From: a virus
Reading direction: 5' to 3' (one strand)
DNA length: 45,192 bases
IMG/VR virus record: IMGVR_UViG_3300005613_000120
Location: 1 to 45,192 of that record
Part shown: positions 1-7,392 of the stretch, piece by piece
How positions within the stretch are numbered: position 1 is the stretch's first letter
Layout: every line of letters starts with the position of its first letter
Notes under the pieces: model-generated
Database searches by the model: none
What the model saw: only the letters and a program-made list of their open reading frames with translations
Told to the model about the DNA's origin: nothing
Position numbers and translations under genes: made by a program

Positions 1-256
1 CAGTAGCCAAGTAAGTGGGCTGCGTTGCTGCCGTACCGTTAGATACGTGATTGTCGTTGCCGTTACCGCTCTTGTCGTTCCACTGAGCGACGGTGCTGCC
101 GTTCAGCGAGATGCTGAGCGTGTCCTCCGCGTCGAGCCAGAGCACCAGTGATGCGCCAAGCTCATCAGGTCGCCATAGCTTCTGACCGCCAACAGCAGTG
201 CCGTCCCATCGGTAGGGGTGGTCGTAGGGTAGTTTGTTTACGAGTTCTAGTGCCAT
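1..256 (-). CDS. LamG-like (concanavalin A-fold) tail protein, N-terminal part, cut by window edge
   Basis: The first 85 residues of a protein that runs off the left edge. It starts with a short segment containing LPYDHPY, then a module (LGASLVLWLDAEDT, QWNDKSGNGNDNH) closely similar to the start of the next gene upstream. The pattern 'LVLWLDA...W.DKSGN' is typical of LamG/lectin-like beta-sandwich domains on phage tail and surface proteins, which bind glycans. The ATG directly follows the TAA of the upstream gene, in the same frame. GGGGAGG lies seven bases before the ATG and should serve as its ribosome binding site. Probably a receptor-binding or tail-decoration protein; this role is inferred. 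Confidence 0.75.
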   Translation of the reverse strand, partial: MALELVNKLPYDHPYRWDGTAVGGQKLWRPDELGASLVLWLDAEDTLSISLNGSTVAQWNDKSGNGNDNHVSNGTAATQPTYLAT

Positions 257-943
257 TTAGATGCCTCCCCACTTCCATGCGAGGTAGCCTTCGAGCTTCT
301 GGCGGTCGTCGGTGGACAGTGCGGAGTTGCTGACCACGATTTCATTGTGCCCGCCATTCCAGAAAGTCGGGGCAGAGGGTCCATTGCGTCGATTGCCTAG
401 AGTAAATTCGACTGTTGGGGCAGCAAACAAATTACCGCCAGTAACGCTTGTGACCGTGCCGTTGAAGCTCAGGTTGGCAGTGTCGTTGCTGAACACCACA
501 CCAATAACACCCTGACCCGGAAGTGCGATATTGTGCGGCACTTGGCCAACACTGGCGCCCGTAATTGTGCGCGCCAAACCTATGGTTGTGCCGTTCTGAT
601 ACAAGGCGCAGCCTTGACCGGCATCTACTGCGCCATACATGTAGCCATTTTCCGCCACCACCAAAGACGACACCGAGAACATCGTCAGTGTGCCAGTATT
701 GTCTGCGGTGATGATGGGGGTCGCAGCAATCATCATATCATCGGAGCCGTCGAACGTAACCAGTCCTGCGGTGTAGGCGGGCTGCGCTGCGGCAGTCCCT
801 TGTGATACGTGATTGTTGTTGCCGTTACCGCTCTTGTCGTTCCACTTCGAGACGGTGCCGCCGTTCAGCGAAATGGTGGCGGCGTCGTCCGCATCCAGCC
901 ACAGGACAAGATCACTGCCGAGTTGTGCCGGAGTCCACGCCAT
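257..943 (-). CDS. LamG-like tail/adhesion protein
   Basis: A 228-residue protein made of one LamG-like module. Near the N-terminus are LVLWLDADD and KWNDKSGNGNNNH, then VTFDGSDDMM, and at the C-terminus the signature STDDRQKLEGYLAWKWGG. This layout is common in secreted or virion-attached lectin-like domains. The start ATG overlaps the stop of the upstream gene (TGATG) and is preceded by AAGGAGG. The last 47 bases of homology are almost identical to the C-terminal coding region of the fragment at the right edge, so these are recent paralogues. It ends in TAA directly before an in-frame ATG that opens a second LamG module. Likely a tail-tip or fibre component. Confidence 0.75.
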   Translation of the reverse strand: MAWTPAQLGSDLVLWLDADDAATISLNGGTVSKWNDKSGNGNNNHVSQGTAAAQPAYTAGLVTFDGSDDMMIAATPIITADNTGTLTMFSVSSLVVAENGYMYGAVDAGQGCALYQNGTTIGLARTITGASVGQVPHNIALPGQGVIGVVFSNDTANLSFNGTVTSVTGGNLFAAPTVEFTLGNRRNGPSAPTFWNGGHNEIVVSNSALSTDDRQKLEGYLAWKWGGI

Positions 944-1296
944 CAGATGCCGTCCTCCTTGAAATCACCGGGGGCAGAGGGCCACTCGGGATCTTCGATC
1001 ACGGTCCCGCCGACGCCCTCCAAGGCGACCTCGATCGGCATGGGCGCGGTGTCATTGGCGGTCGGGACCGGGAACACCCACGTCCCGGCTGCCGTCATGA
1101 GGGGCACGGCCCACCGGGTCGTCTGCCCGCCATCGGTCACGATCTCGCCGTTTGATGCCCGCACGCCACGCAGGGCTGGCCCGCTGGGGTCGTAGCGGTC
1201 GGGAACGTTGACCGCGACCCACGCCGCGACGTTGGCGACGATCCGGCCCTCGGCGGCGACGGCTTCGCCTTCGGTGACGAACTCGTACCAGGTCAT
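943..1296 (-). CDS. Unknown virion-associated protein (117 aa)
   Basis: No family recognised. The protein starts MTWYEFVTEGEAVAAEGR and ends DFKEDGI. It is rich in beta-prone and small residues (WAVPLMTAAGTWVFPVPT, PIEVALEGVGG) and has no membrane segment or cysteine motif. A start further upstream is possible, but the ATG at 1296 is preferred: it overlaps the TGA of the upstream gene (ATGA) and has GGAGAGG eight bases before it. It sits between a membrane coiled-coil protein and the LamG proteins, so it is most likely a small tail or baseplate protein, possibly a chaperone or connector for the LamG products. Confidence 0.6.
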   Translation of the reverse strand: MTWYEFVTEGEAVAAEGRIVANVAAWVAVNVPDRYDPSGPALRGVRASNGEIVTDGGQTTRWAVPLMTAAGTWVFPVPTANDTAPMPIEVALEGVGGTVIEDPEWPSAPGDFKEDGI

Positions 1297-1595
1297 GGCA
1301 GCCTCTCCAATAGCTGTTCGAGAATCGCCGTCTGCCGGGCCATCTGCTGCTCCAGCGATGAGAGCCTTGGCCCGACCTGTTTCCACTGCTCAGATCGGTC
1401 CTCGACCACCGTAAGCCTGCGTTCGTGGTCCGATGTCATCTGGATGATCGGTTGTACGGCTGTGCTAATCTGCTGCACCTGACTGGCGATCGACTGGAGC
1501 CACGCCACGCCTCCGATCACGATTGCGGCAATTGAGGCCGTCGCCGCGTATTCCTTTGGACCCCAAAACTGGATCTTCTGATTTGCCTGGCTCAT
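1293..1595 (-). CDS. Small membrane protein with C-terminal coiled coil (holin candidate)
   Basis: About 100 residues starting MSQANQKIQFWG. Residues ~16-36 (AATASIAAIVIGGVAWLQSI) form one hydrophobic, probably transmembrane, helix. The rest is polar and heptad-like (RRLTVVEDRSEQW, LSSLEQQMARQTAILEQLL). The topology fits small phage membrane proteins used in lysis or anchored in the envelope during ejection. Single-span holins and XhlA-like proteins are comparable, though XhlA normally has the coil before the membrane span. It is the best holin candidate in the window, but no endolysin lies next to it. An in-frame start ten codons upstream would overlap the neighbouring gene and is less likely. 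Confidence 0.6.
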   Translation of the reverse strand: MSQANQKIQFWGPKEYAATASIAAIVIGGVAWLQSIASQVQQISTAVQPIIQMTSDHERRLTVVEDRSEQWKQVGPRLSSLEQQMARQTAILEQLLERLP

Positions 1596-1603
1596 TGTAC
1601 CAA

Positions 1604-1921
1604 CTATTCCCAAAGCGACACCCAAGAAAGTTCAGGATTCGGGGCTACGGCAACGGCCAGATTGATCACGATCGACTGATTGGTAGCCAGTTCGATGATT
1701 CCGCCAGGTGGTTCGTACAGGTACGTCTCGCCGACATTCAAATTGTATTCCCTGATCAAGTAGGTGTCGGCGACAACCTGCCCTCTGGTTCTGATGAAAA
1801 TCGAGAACTTCTTCTTGTCAATGCCGTTGCTAGAAATCGTCACGCCAAGGAATGATCCCGCTTCGTACGGGACCATCTCGACGATAGTCGTGCCGTTCGA
1901 CGTTCCGCTGCTGGTAGGCAT
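1604..1921 (-). CDS. Unknown small tail-region protein (105 aa)
   Basis: No family recognised. Starting at MPTSSGTSNGTT, the chain is beta-rich (IVEMVPYEAGSFLGVTI, FSIFIRTRGQVVADTYL, GETYLYEPPGGIIEL) and ends SWVSLWE. It looks like a small immunoglobulin-like or jelly-roll fold, but this is only an impression from residue patterns. The ATG at 1921 is preferred over an in-frame start 75 bases upstream because it lies next to the end of the upstream gene, as in the rest of this operon. Most likely a minor virion protein. Confidence 0.6.
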   Translation of the reverse strand: MPTSSGTSNGTTIVEMVPYEAGSFLGVTISSNGIDKKKFSIFIRTRGQVVADTYLIREYNLNVGETYLYEPPGGIIELATNQSIVINLAVAVAPNPELSWVSLWE

Positions 1922-1922
1922 C

Positions 1923-2258
1923 TCATCGTCTCTGGAGAGGATAGTAGAAAACCTGGGCAGCCGCGTCCGCCGTGCCGTCAGGGCAGCATACGGCAATCCT
2001 CAGAGCCTTTGCGCCAACAATGTCAATGTTTCTCCTCCCGCGAATGGAGTCGCCAAACGTCATGGGTGGAGAAAATGATATCCATTCCTGCTCGCTGATG
2101 TCGTTCGGGTCGTATGACTGAGAACTCCATCGAAGCTCGGCCACAGCCGCTCCGAACGATTTGGCCGACACGACGACCGAGACCGATTCGTAGTCGGCTT
2201 CACGAAGCGAGAGATTCGCGTAGTCGCCGGAATACGTCAGGTTGATCGTCTCGCTCAT
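1923..2258 (-). CDS. Unknown small virion-region protein (111 aa)
   Basis: Begins MSETINLTYSGDYANLSL and ends VFYYPLQRR. It has alternating hydrophobic residues suggesting beta strands (YESVSVVVSAKSFGAAVAEL) and one Cys pair (AVCCPDG). No recognisable family. The start at 2258 overlaps the 3' end of the preceding Cys-rich gene by four bases, the usual spacing in this block; a start 21 codons upstream would overlap it much further. Its place between the Cys-rich pair and the LamG proteins suggests a tail or spike accessory protein. Confidence 0.6.
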   Translation of the reverse strand: MSETINLTYSGDYANLSLREADYESVSVVVSAKSFGAAVAELRWSSQSYDPNDISEQEWISFSPPMTFGDSIRGRRNIDIVGAKALRIAVCCPDGTADAAAQVFYYPLQRR

Positions 2259-2503
2259 CGCTTCGGGATCCTCAGTGGGACGTACTTGTTGAGGAGATTC
2301 TGCCGCCTTGAACAGCCGCACCCGGACTTCTTCTTGAACTTCGGAACAGAAGACAGTGCAAGCCGAACCAGATCACCGAGTCCGAGAATGCAATTGTAGC
2401 TCTTAGACTCGCAGTAATTGCACACTCCAGGGCTTGGCCGACGACCGTATCTTTGCAAGCGGCACTCGGAATTGCGGAACCAGCGGCAGCCGTTCATGTT
2501 CAT
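2255..2503 (-). CDS. Small Cys-rich protein, probable metal-binding (82 aa)
   Basis: Begins MNMNGCRWFRNSECR and has eight cysteines: a first cluster NGC...SEC, then VCNYC, SYNC near the middle, and SGCGC towards the end, followed by RRQNLLNKYVP. The spacing suggests one or two zinc knuckles or a disulfide-stabilised mini-domain. The ATG lies two bases after the stop of the upstream 333-residue gene, which also carries clustered cysteines at its N-terminus, so the two may act together. Family not recognised; a structural role in the tail is inferred from position only. Confidence 0.6.
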   Translation of the reverse strand: MNMNGCRWFRNSECRLQRYGRRPSPGVCNYCESKSYNCILGLGDLVRLALSSVPKFKKKSGCGCSRRQNLLNKYVPLRIPKR

Positions 2504-2505
2504 GC

Positions 2506-3507
2506 TCACAAAATTGTGATCGGGTCGCAGGAAAAGTTTGTAGGAGCAAATTGGTAAAACCCCGCGGTTGGTCCATCTGGCGAGACACCGAGCCCCGGAC
2601 CTTGCGTGGTGGCAATAGAAATTCCAGTCACTCCAGCAGGAACGCCGAATCCATTTTGGCCTTGACCGTATCTTCCTGGTGCTGGGTAGCAGATTCCGGC
2701 AGAATTGGAAAAACAATATACAGGCCGCGTGTTTTCAAAACGCAACCTTGTTGTGCCGGTAAGACACCCCGCAACAAGATCGTCCGGGTTTCCAGTGTAG
2801 CCAAGCATTTTGCCGCGAGCCCAGAACCACACAAACGCCTTGACGGTCTGAAGTATGTAGTAACATCCGTTCAAATTCCGTAGACTGAAATAAGCTTCGA
2901 CGCGATCAATTTCACGAAACATCTGATCGCTGTACCAGCCTTCGATGTACGGGTTTGGGTATCCAGAATTCTCGGCCTCATAGCCTGCGTTGGTAAACCT
3001 GCCTCGATATTGAGAACCTTCGGTTGCCGGGAAATCTGGAGTTGGCATAGAGTCCGGATCTCTATGCCAACTTGCTGTCCAATTGTCAGCAAGAATTCCG
3101 CAAACCGGATAATATTCAGGTTGATCGTATGAAAGAGGCCACGGATTCTGCATATTCTGGTTGACATATTCGTATCTGGCGATTTCATTACAGGGTGCTA
3201 CAACGAGGTCATTGAATTGACCAACCCATTGAAAATCGTTTTTGGATGCGACCAGCCCACCGACGCTGAATTCGATCGTGTTGTTCCCCTGCGTGTGTTG
3301 CATTGTCCAGTATGAGTCAAAATCGCAAACTATTTGAGAAAGATCGACGAGCAGCGAAGAAGGGCAGCCAGCGTCGAGGCAATTAAAGAAGCCGCATGGC
3401 GGCTGAGGGCACGGCTCGGGATCCGTTGGATCTCCTGGGCCAGGGCCGCCACCACCACCGTCATCGTCGCAACAGCACTTCTTCGCTGCCAGAAGCTCGA
3501 CCGTCAC
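2506..3507 (-). CDS. Virion protein with Cys-triplet and Gly/Pro-rich N-terminus (333 aa)
   Basis: Starts at GTG, which overlaps the TGA of the upstream gene. Residues 9-15 are AKKCCCD, followed by a Gly-rich run and a Pro/Asp linker (PGDPTDPEPCPQPPC), then FFNCLDAGCP. The rest (~45-333) is Trp/Tyr/Asn-rich, as in secreted or virion beta-structured proteins (FSVGGLVASKNDFQWVGQF, GNPDDLVAGCLTGTTRL). It lacks obvious membrane segments. No family recognised. The flexible N-terminal linker after a Cys cluster suggests an anchoring tail and an exposed C-terminal domain, so a spike or fibre role is plausible but unproven. Confidence 0.65.
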   Translation of the reverse strand: MTVELLAAKKCCCDDDGGGGGPGPGDPTDPEPCPQPPCGFFNCLDAGCPSSLLVDLSQIVCDFDSYWTMQHTQGNNTIEFSVGGLVASKNDFQWVGQFNDLVVAPCNEIARYEYVNQNMQNPWPLSYDQPEYYPVCGILADNWTASWHRDPDSMPTPDFPATEGSQYRGRFTNAGYEAENSGYPNPYIEGWYSDQMFREIDRVEAYFSLRNLNGCYYILQTVKAFVWFWARGKMLGYTGNPDDLVAGCLTGTTRLRFENTRPVYCFSNSAGICYPAPGRYGQGQNGFGVPAGVTGISIATTQGPGLGVSPDGPTAGFYQFAPTNFSCDPITIL

Positions 3508-4085
3508 GGTTCACATCCAATCTCGATCGGGTTCGGGGCCATGAAGAACGGTCGTGGAGCAGGCGTGTCACTTTCAACACCCTGAATTTGGTTGCTGCCA
3601 GGTTCGGGCGGGGTGAACGGGATCGACGTGAAGTGAATCGCCACCGGGTAGCCGTTCGGGATCCTCTGAAAATCCAGCGTCGTCCCATCAGGCTTCAGCC
3701 AGCCGTAGCCGAACGGGCCGTTCGGAGACTGGTTCAATGCCTCGTACATGTTCAAGGCTGTGCCGTACTCGTCGGACACAATGCCGTCACGCTTGGGCGT
3801 GAAGACGTTCGAGTCCCCGACAAGCTCGGCCTCGATCCAGCCATACAGCCACCTGGTCGGCTCAATCTCCTCAGCCGAGATGATCAACGCCGCAATCGTT
3901 GCTCCGGCCCCTGTGCCGCCTCCGCCGCCGCCAGGACGCTCCCGGACCAGCCGACGCTCGATGGCGTCCTGGCGGCGAATCAGGTCCGCCACGCGGGACG
4001 TGAGCGAGGCGTACGACGCCTTGAACGCCTGCGAAAAGACGTTGACCTTCTGTGGGCTCGCTGCCAGGCTTGGAAAGTCCCTCAT
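3504..4085 (-). CDS. Unknown tail-region protein with coiled coil and Gly linker (193 aa)
   Basis: N-terminal helix with coiled-coil character (FKASYASLTSRVADLIRRQ, AIERRLVRERPG), a polyglycine linker at ~50-58, then a mixed domain (ATIAALIISAEEIEPTRWLY, YGWIEAELVGDSN). Start and stop overlap both neighbours by four bases (ATGA at its start). A coil followed by a Gly linker and a compact domain is a frequent plan for trimeric tail attachments; that assignment is inferred. No enzyme motif seen. Confidence 0.6.
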   Translation of the reverse strand: MRDFPSLAASPQKVNVFSQAFKASYASLTSRVADLIRRQDAIERRLVRERPGGGGGGTGAGATIAALIISAEEIEPTRWLYGWIEAELVGDSNVFTPKRDGIVSDEYGTALNMYEALNQSPNGPFGYGWLKPDGTTLDFQRIPNGYPVAIHFTSIPFTPPEPGSNQIQGVESDTPAPRPFFMAPNPIEIGCEP

Positions 4086-4918
4086 ATCTGGTTGAACCAG
4101 GGCAGGGCGTTGAAATTGATCACCGGGGCAGCGGCCTCGGTCTTGATCTCCCAGCGGGGATCCGGCGGATCGCTCCCGGCATCAGTGAACCACCTGGGGA
4201 CCTGCTGGACATGGCCGCCGTTGCGGAGCGTCCAGGCGTACTGAAGCTGGTAGGTGACCTCGCCAATGTCCCCGCCAAGCGTGTACGTCACGACGGTATC
4301 CATCTCGAACCCGTCAAATCGCACCACGCCTGGAGCCCACGTTTCGCCCGCGATCGTCACAACCGTTTGGTTCAGCCGCCCGAAGGCATTCGCAATCCCG
4401 ACAGGCAGGAAATTGATCTGGGAGGCCACGAACAGGTTGACCACGGGGACCCGACGCTCGACGCTCACTGGCCGCAAAGTGGCGATCCGAAGCTGCTCCG
4501 GACCACTGAGAATGTCGCCAGCAGGGAGCCCATACTCGTCGAAGACGGGCGTTTCGCTGGTCCCCACGAACTGGCTCTTGAAGATCTCGATCGCCTCGTA
4601 GCCAGACCTGTAGGTCGCCTCGACGCCGCTTGGTGGCGGCGGGAAACTGAAGCGGTTCCGCTGATACTGGGCGATCAGCAGGCCCTTGTCGCAGGAAACG
4701 CGGGTGAAGCGGACCCGGCGAAGAGGCAGGCTCGGAATGTCCGGGTGGTATCGCCCCTGCTCAGCCTCGAAGGCAGCGATGACATCGGTCGCCGTCGTGG
4801 TCTCGTCAAGACCCCTGCACCAGACCCTGCGAATGGCCGACGTGCCGTAGGCGGACTGGTAGTCCGCCGTCAGTTCGGTCCCCTCGTACAGGTCCTTCTT
4901 GAGGCTGATGTTCGCCAT
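4082..4918 (-). CDS. Unknown structural protein (278 aa)
   Basis: Starts MANISLKKDLYEG and ends FNALPWFNQI. The chain is beta-rich with a hydrophobic core and no Cys motif, membrane span or catalytic signature. Strand-like stretches include SAIRRVWCRGL, FTRVSCDKGLLIAQY and VVTYTLGGDIGEVTYQLQYA. The start overlaps the upstream stop (TGATG) and the gene is coupled to its downstream neighbour, so all three are probably made in similar amounts. In short-tailed phages this position often holds tail-tube/nozzle or fibre-adaptor proteins, but no residue pattern proves it here. Confidence 0.6.
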   Translation of the reverse strand: MANISLKKDLYEGTELTADYQSAYGTSAIRRVWCRGLDETTTATDVIAAFEAEQGRYHPDIPSLPLRRVRFTRVSCDKGLLIAQYQRNRFSFPPPPSGVEATYRSGYEAIEIFKSQFVGTSETPVFDEYGLPAGDILSGPEQLRIATLRPVSVERRVPVVNLFVASQINFLPVGIANAFGRLNQTVVTIAGETWAPGVVRFDGFEMDTVVTYTLGGDIGEVTYQLQYAWTLRNGGHVQQVPRWFTDAGSDPPDPRWEIKTEAAAPVINFNALPWFNQI

Positions 4919-5211
4919 CAGTCAACCCCAAAACGGTTGGCGAGCGTGTCCGGAAGGTCCTCGATCAGTGCGATCAGGCGTTCCATGGACTCCGCGATCG
5001 CGTTCATACCCTGCCCTTGCATTTCGCCAGAGCCATCGGAAACACCCTGCTCGACCTTGCGGGCGTCCACCAGCTTCATCTGGTCCTCGAAGCTGATCTT
5101 GCTCTTTGGCTTCTGGTCATTGTCCTCGGTCGGAAGAGGCTTCTGGTCGGTCGAAGACGCGACGTGCTTTTCAAGAAGCCTCTTCTGCTCGTCCGGGGTC
5201 ATCTTGCTCAC
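4918..5211 (-). CDS. Small charged protein (97 aa), possible chaperone or connector
   Basis: Begins with GTG (GTGA overlap with the upstream stop). It is highly charged and helical (DEQKRLLEKHVASS, KISFEDQMKLVDARK), has a flexible Gly/Gln stretch, then a hydrophobic heptad-like C-terminal helix (AIAESMERLIALIEDLPD). No family recognised. Small helical proteins between tail genes often act as assembly chaperones, which is the best guess here. Confidence 0.55.
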   Translation of the reverse strand: MSKMTPDEQKRLLEKHVASSTDQKPLPTEDNDQKPKSKISFEDQMKLVDARKVEQGVSDGSGEMQGQGMNAIAESMERLIALIEDLPDTLANRFGVD

Positions 5212-5717
5212 GGCTGTCTGACCTCGATCCCGCCGTTGGCAACGTCATCGTTGGACACCTTGCCGACGATCATGACCGGGACGACCGGGGCGTTGGCGGT
5301 CCACTGAACGTCAATCGCCTCGATCATCACCGGGACCTGGGCGTTGCTGCTGTTGCCGGTGATGGCGTGCTGCCCGTCCAGGTTGAACGTCATGCGGAAC
5401 TGCGCCTCGTTGCCCGAGACGTTGTCCTTGAGGACTTGAAGCCGCATGGCCTGCAAGCCCATGGCGGAAGACGCGACCATGAAGCCGGAGATCGAGAAAT
5501 CGCAGTAGAGAAGCTGCGCGATCTCAAAGACGGGCGACTTGTCGCCGTCTCCAGTCGTCTCGACGCTCCGAACGGCGAACCGGAAGCGAGCCTGCTGGGC
5601 CTTGATGACAAGATCATCCGTGCCACCGATTCGCCCGATGGTGGCCCAGCCGGACGCGGACGTGGACTCGATGACCTCGTCCGGGAGAGTCCCAGGACGA
5701 ACCAGGTCAATAGCCAT
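5208..5717 (-). CDS. Beta-rich virion protein (169 aa)
   Basis: Starts MAIDLVRPGTLPDEV with GGAG eight bases before the ATG. It is made of repeated strand patterns (RFRFAVRSVETTGDGD, FRMTFNLDGQHAITGN, VPVMIEAIDVQWTANA), with GRIGGTDDLVIKAQQARF near the N-terminus. The size and all-beta look match minor head-tail or tail-tube proteins, but no known family can be assigned. A tail component is the working hypothesis. Confidence 0.6.
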   Translation of the reverse strand: MAIDLVRPGTLPDEVIESTSASGWATIGRIGGTDDLVIKAQQARFRFAVRSVETTGDGDKSPVFEIAQLLYCDFSISGFMVASSAMGLQAMRLQVLKDNVSGNEAQFRMTFNLDGQHAITGNSSNAQVPVMIEAIDVQWTANAPVVPVMIVGKVSNDDVANGGIEVRQP

Positions 5718-5739
5718 GCCGTCGCTCCAATGTCAGAGA

Positions 5740-5991
5740 TCAGACGCCGCCCAGAACCGGGTTCCAGTCGTTGGCCGCCGGGTCACCGCGAAGGTAGAGC
5801 CGGGTGTCCTCGTTGGTCCCATCCGTGCGGATGTAGACCAGGCCTTCGGTAGACGCACCTGGCGCACCGCTGCCGATCGTGACAACCGCCGACACGGCAT
5901 CGAGAGGGTTCACGATGTTGACGAGCTTGTTGCCGTCAGCCTCGTAGTTGTGGGGAGACTGGGCCAGCCTCAGGATCGCATCGACGTTCAT
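5740..5991 (-). CDS. Small unknown structural-region protein (83 aa)
   Basis: Starts MNVDAILRLAQSPHNYE and continues with a small beta-rich domain (AVSAVVTIGSGAPG, EGLVYIRTDGTNEDTRLYL). It stands slightly apart from its neighbours (58 bases after the adaptor gene), with AGGAG about ten bases before the ATG. No family is recognised. Its size and strand content suggest a small decoration or tail-completion protein. Confidence 0.55.
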   Translation of the reverse strand: MNVDAILRLAQSPHNYEADGNKLVNIVNPLDAVSAVVTIGSGAPGASTEGLVYIRTDGTNEDTRLYLRGDPAANDWNPVLGGV

Positions 5992-6049
5992 TTTCCAACA
6001 CTCCTACTGGAGAGACCTTGGATCAAGCGTGCCCGTCGCCGGGCTCCTG

Positions 6050-7078
6050 TCAATACTGGACGCCGTTGTAGAGAATACGGGTCTTGTCGTGCCGAGAAAG
6101 CTCGACTTGACCGTACTTCATGTCACTGGCGTCCCCGACATACCCCAGATTGTCAGCAGTCGAGCCCCGCCTGTCAATGGCGATGCTCGCAGACAGCCTG
6201 GTGAGAAATTCGTTCTGCTGCATCCCGGACCCACGGCTTTTGGCGTCCATAGCCATCATCTCGGCCACGGCCAGGCACGATGCGAGGATCGTCTCGCCGT
6301 GCTGCATCCCGCCGTACGGGTACAGGTTGTTGGTCCCGTCGAGATCGTCCGGAAGGACGTTGTACCGATACCGGAGCGTGTAGACCTGGTCCGGTATCGG
6401 GAAGACCATCAACTCGTACCGCTGGCCTTCAGTTGCCGGGCTGGTCGGCGTCTCGTACTTGATGGACCGCACGGCGGCGTACTTCGGCCAGTCACGATCG
6501 TCAATGTTGTTCTGCTGGAGAGAGCGGATGATGCTCTCCCGCGTGAATGTCAGATCGTCAACCTGGTGGTTGGACAGATCGTCCGGGTCGAATGTCAGCT
6601 TCCCGGCCATGCCGCCAAAGTCGTCCGGAAGGCCACGGAACACGCCGTTGTGGGTGACCGTCACGTCAACCCCGCCAGACTCCGACACGCTGGTCGCCGT
6701 CGTGCAGAAAGTCGGACTGGTGACCGAGGCGATCGTGGTCGTCGTGCTGCCGATGGTGATCTCGTTGCCGACAATGCCGTTGAAGAACTTGGCCTCGCTG
6801 ATCGTGATCGCCGTTCCGACAGCCGTCGCCAGAGTCGTCTCGATGTTGTCGCCAACGTCGATCGTCGTGACCGGCTTCAGGAAGGTCCACTCATGCGGCG
6901 GAATGCCCTCGCCGACCTGCTGCGGGTAGTAGAATCGACGCAAACCGCGAGACACGATCGAGTCGATGTCCCCCTTGAGAGTTGACGACAGCGAGGCATA
7001 GGACCTCCCAAGCTGGAGATACCTCGCCACCTCGCTGCGAAGGTCGTCGATCGTGATGGAAAGCGATGATTCAGCCAT
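6050..7078 (-). CDS. Head-tail adaptor protein, SU10-adaptor-like
   Basis: A 342-residue protein with the look of podoviral adaptor (connector) proteins that ring the portal exit. It has an N-terminal helix (DDLRSEVARYLQLG), then IVSRGLRRFYYPQQV, HEWTFLKPV and near the middle a beta insertion (NGIVGNEITIGSTTTTIASV). The C-terminal half has YELMVFPIPDQVYTLRYRY, NLYPYGGMQHGE and a helix ASCLAVAEMMAMDAKS. The combination 'GLR.FY.P ... W.FL.P ... RYR..P ... GG..H...I...CLA.AE' is how I recall this family. The start overlaps the upstream stop (TGATG). It should join the portal to the tail nozzle. Confidence 0.7.
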   Translation of the reverse strand: MAESSLSITIDDLRSEVARYLQLGRSYASLSSTLKGDIDSIVSRGLRRFYYPQQVGEGIPPHEWTFLKPVTTIDVGDNIETTLATAVGTAITISEAKFFNGIVGNEITIGSTTTTIASVTSPTFCTTATSVSESGGVDVTVTHNGVFRGLPDDFGGMAGKLTFDPDDLSNHQVDDLTFTRESIIRSLQQNNIDDRDWPKYAAVRSIKYETPTSPATEGQRYELMVFPIPDQVYTLRYRYNVLPDDLDGTNNLYPYGGMQHGETILASCLAVAEMMAMDAKSRGSGMQQNEFLTRLSASIAIDRRGSTADNLGYVGDASDMKYGQVELSRHDKTRILYNGVQY

Positions 7079-7392
7079 CAGGGCACGATGTAGAGGACGA
7101 CGGTGAAGTCCTCGTCCGGGGTTCCGCTGAGCGTGATCGTCAAATCGCCGTACGCGATCGTGCCGCCGATCTCGCTGGCCGACAGCAGATTGCTGGCAGA
7201 GGCCGCGATTCCGGTCCCGGCTTCGTTGAGCAAGTCAGCACCATGCTCGTCGATAAGGGTCACGGAGAGCGTGCCCGTGCCGCCAGCAGCGTACTTGTAG
7301 AAGCACGAATGGATCTGGCCGTAGACGCCCTTGGCGGTCGCCGTGGCGGATCCGTTCAAGACCTTGATTCGCTGTTCGACGCTTGAACTCAT
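7078..7392 (-). CDS. Unknown small beta-rich protein (104 aa)
   Basis: Starts MSSSVEQRIKVLNGS (ATGA overlap with the lipoprotein gene). It resembles a small beta-sandwich: GVYGQIHSCFYKYAAGG, GTLSVTLIDEHGADLL, TIAYGDLTITLSG, DFTVVLYIVP. Stop and start overlap the adaptor gene. No family is recognised; it may be a minor head or tail completion protein. Confidence 0.55.
   Translation of the reverse strand: MSSSVEQRIKVLNGSATATAKGVYGQIHSCFYKYAAGGTGTLSVTLIDEHGADLLNEAGTGIAASASNLLSASEIGGTIAYGDLTITLSGTPDEDFTVVLYIVP

Noticed and set aside
2403-2615. 70-residue minus-strand frame overlapping the two Cys-rich genes
   Set aside because: Out of frame with both supported genes and lacks a ribosome binding site.
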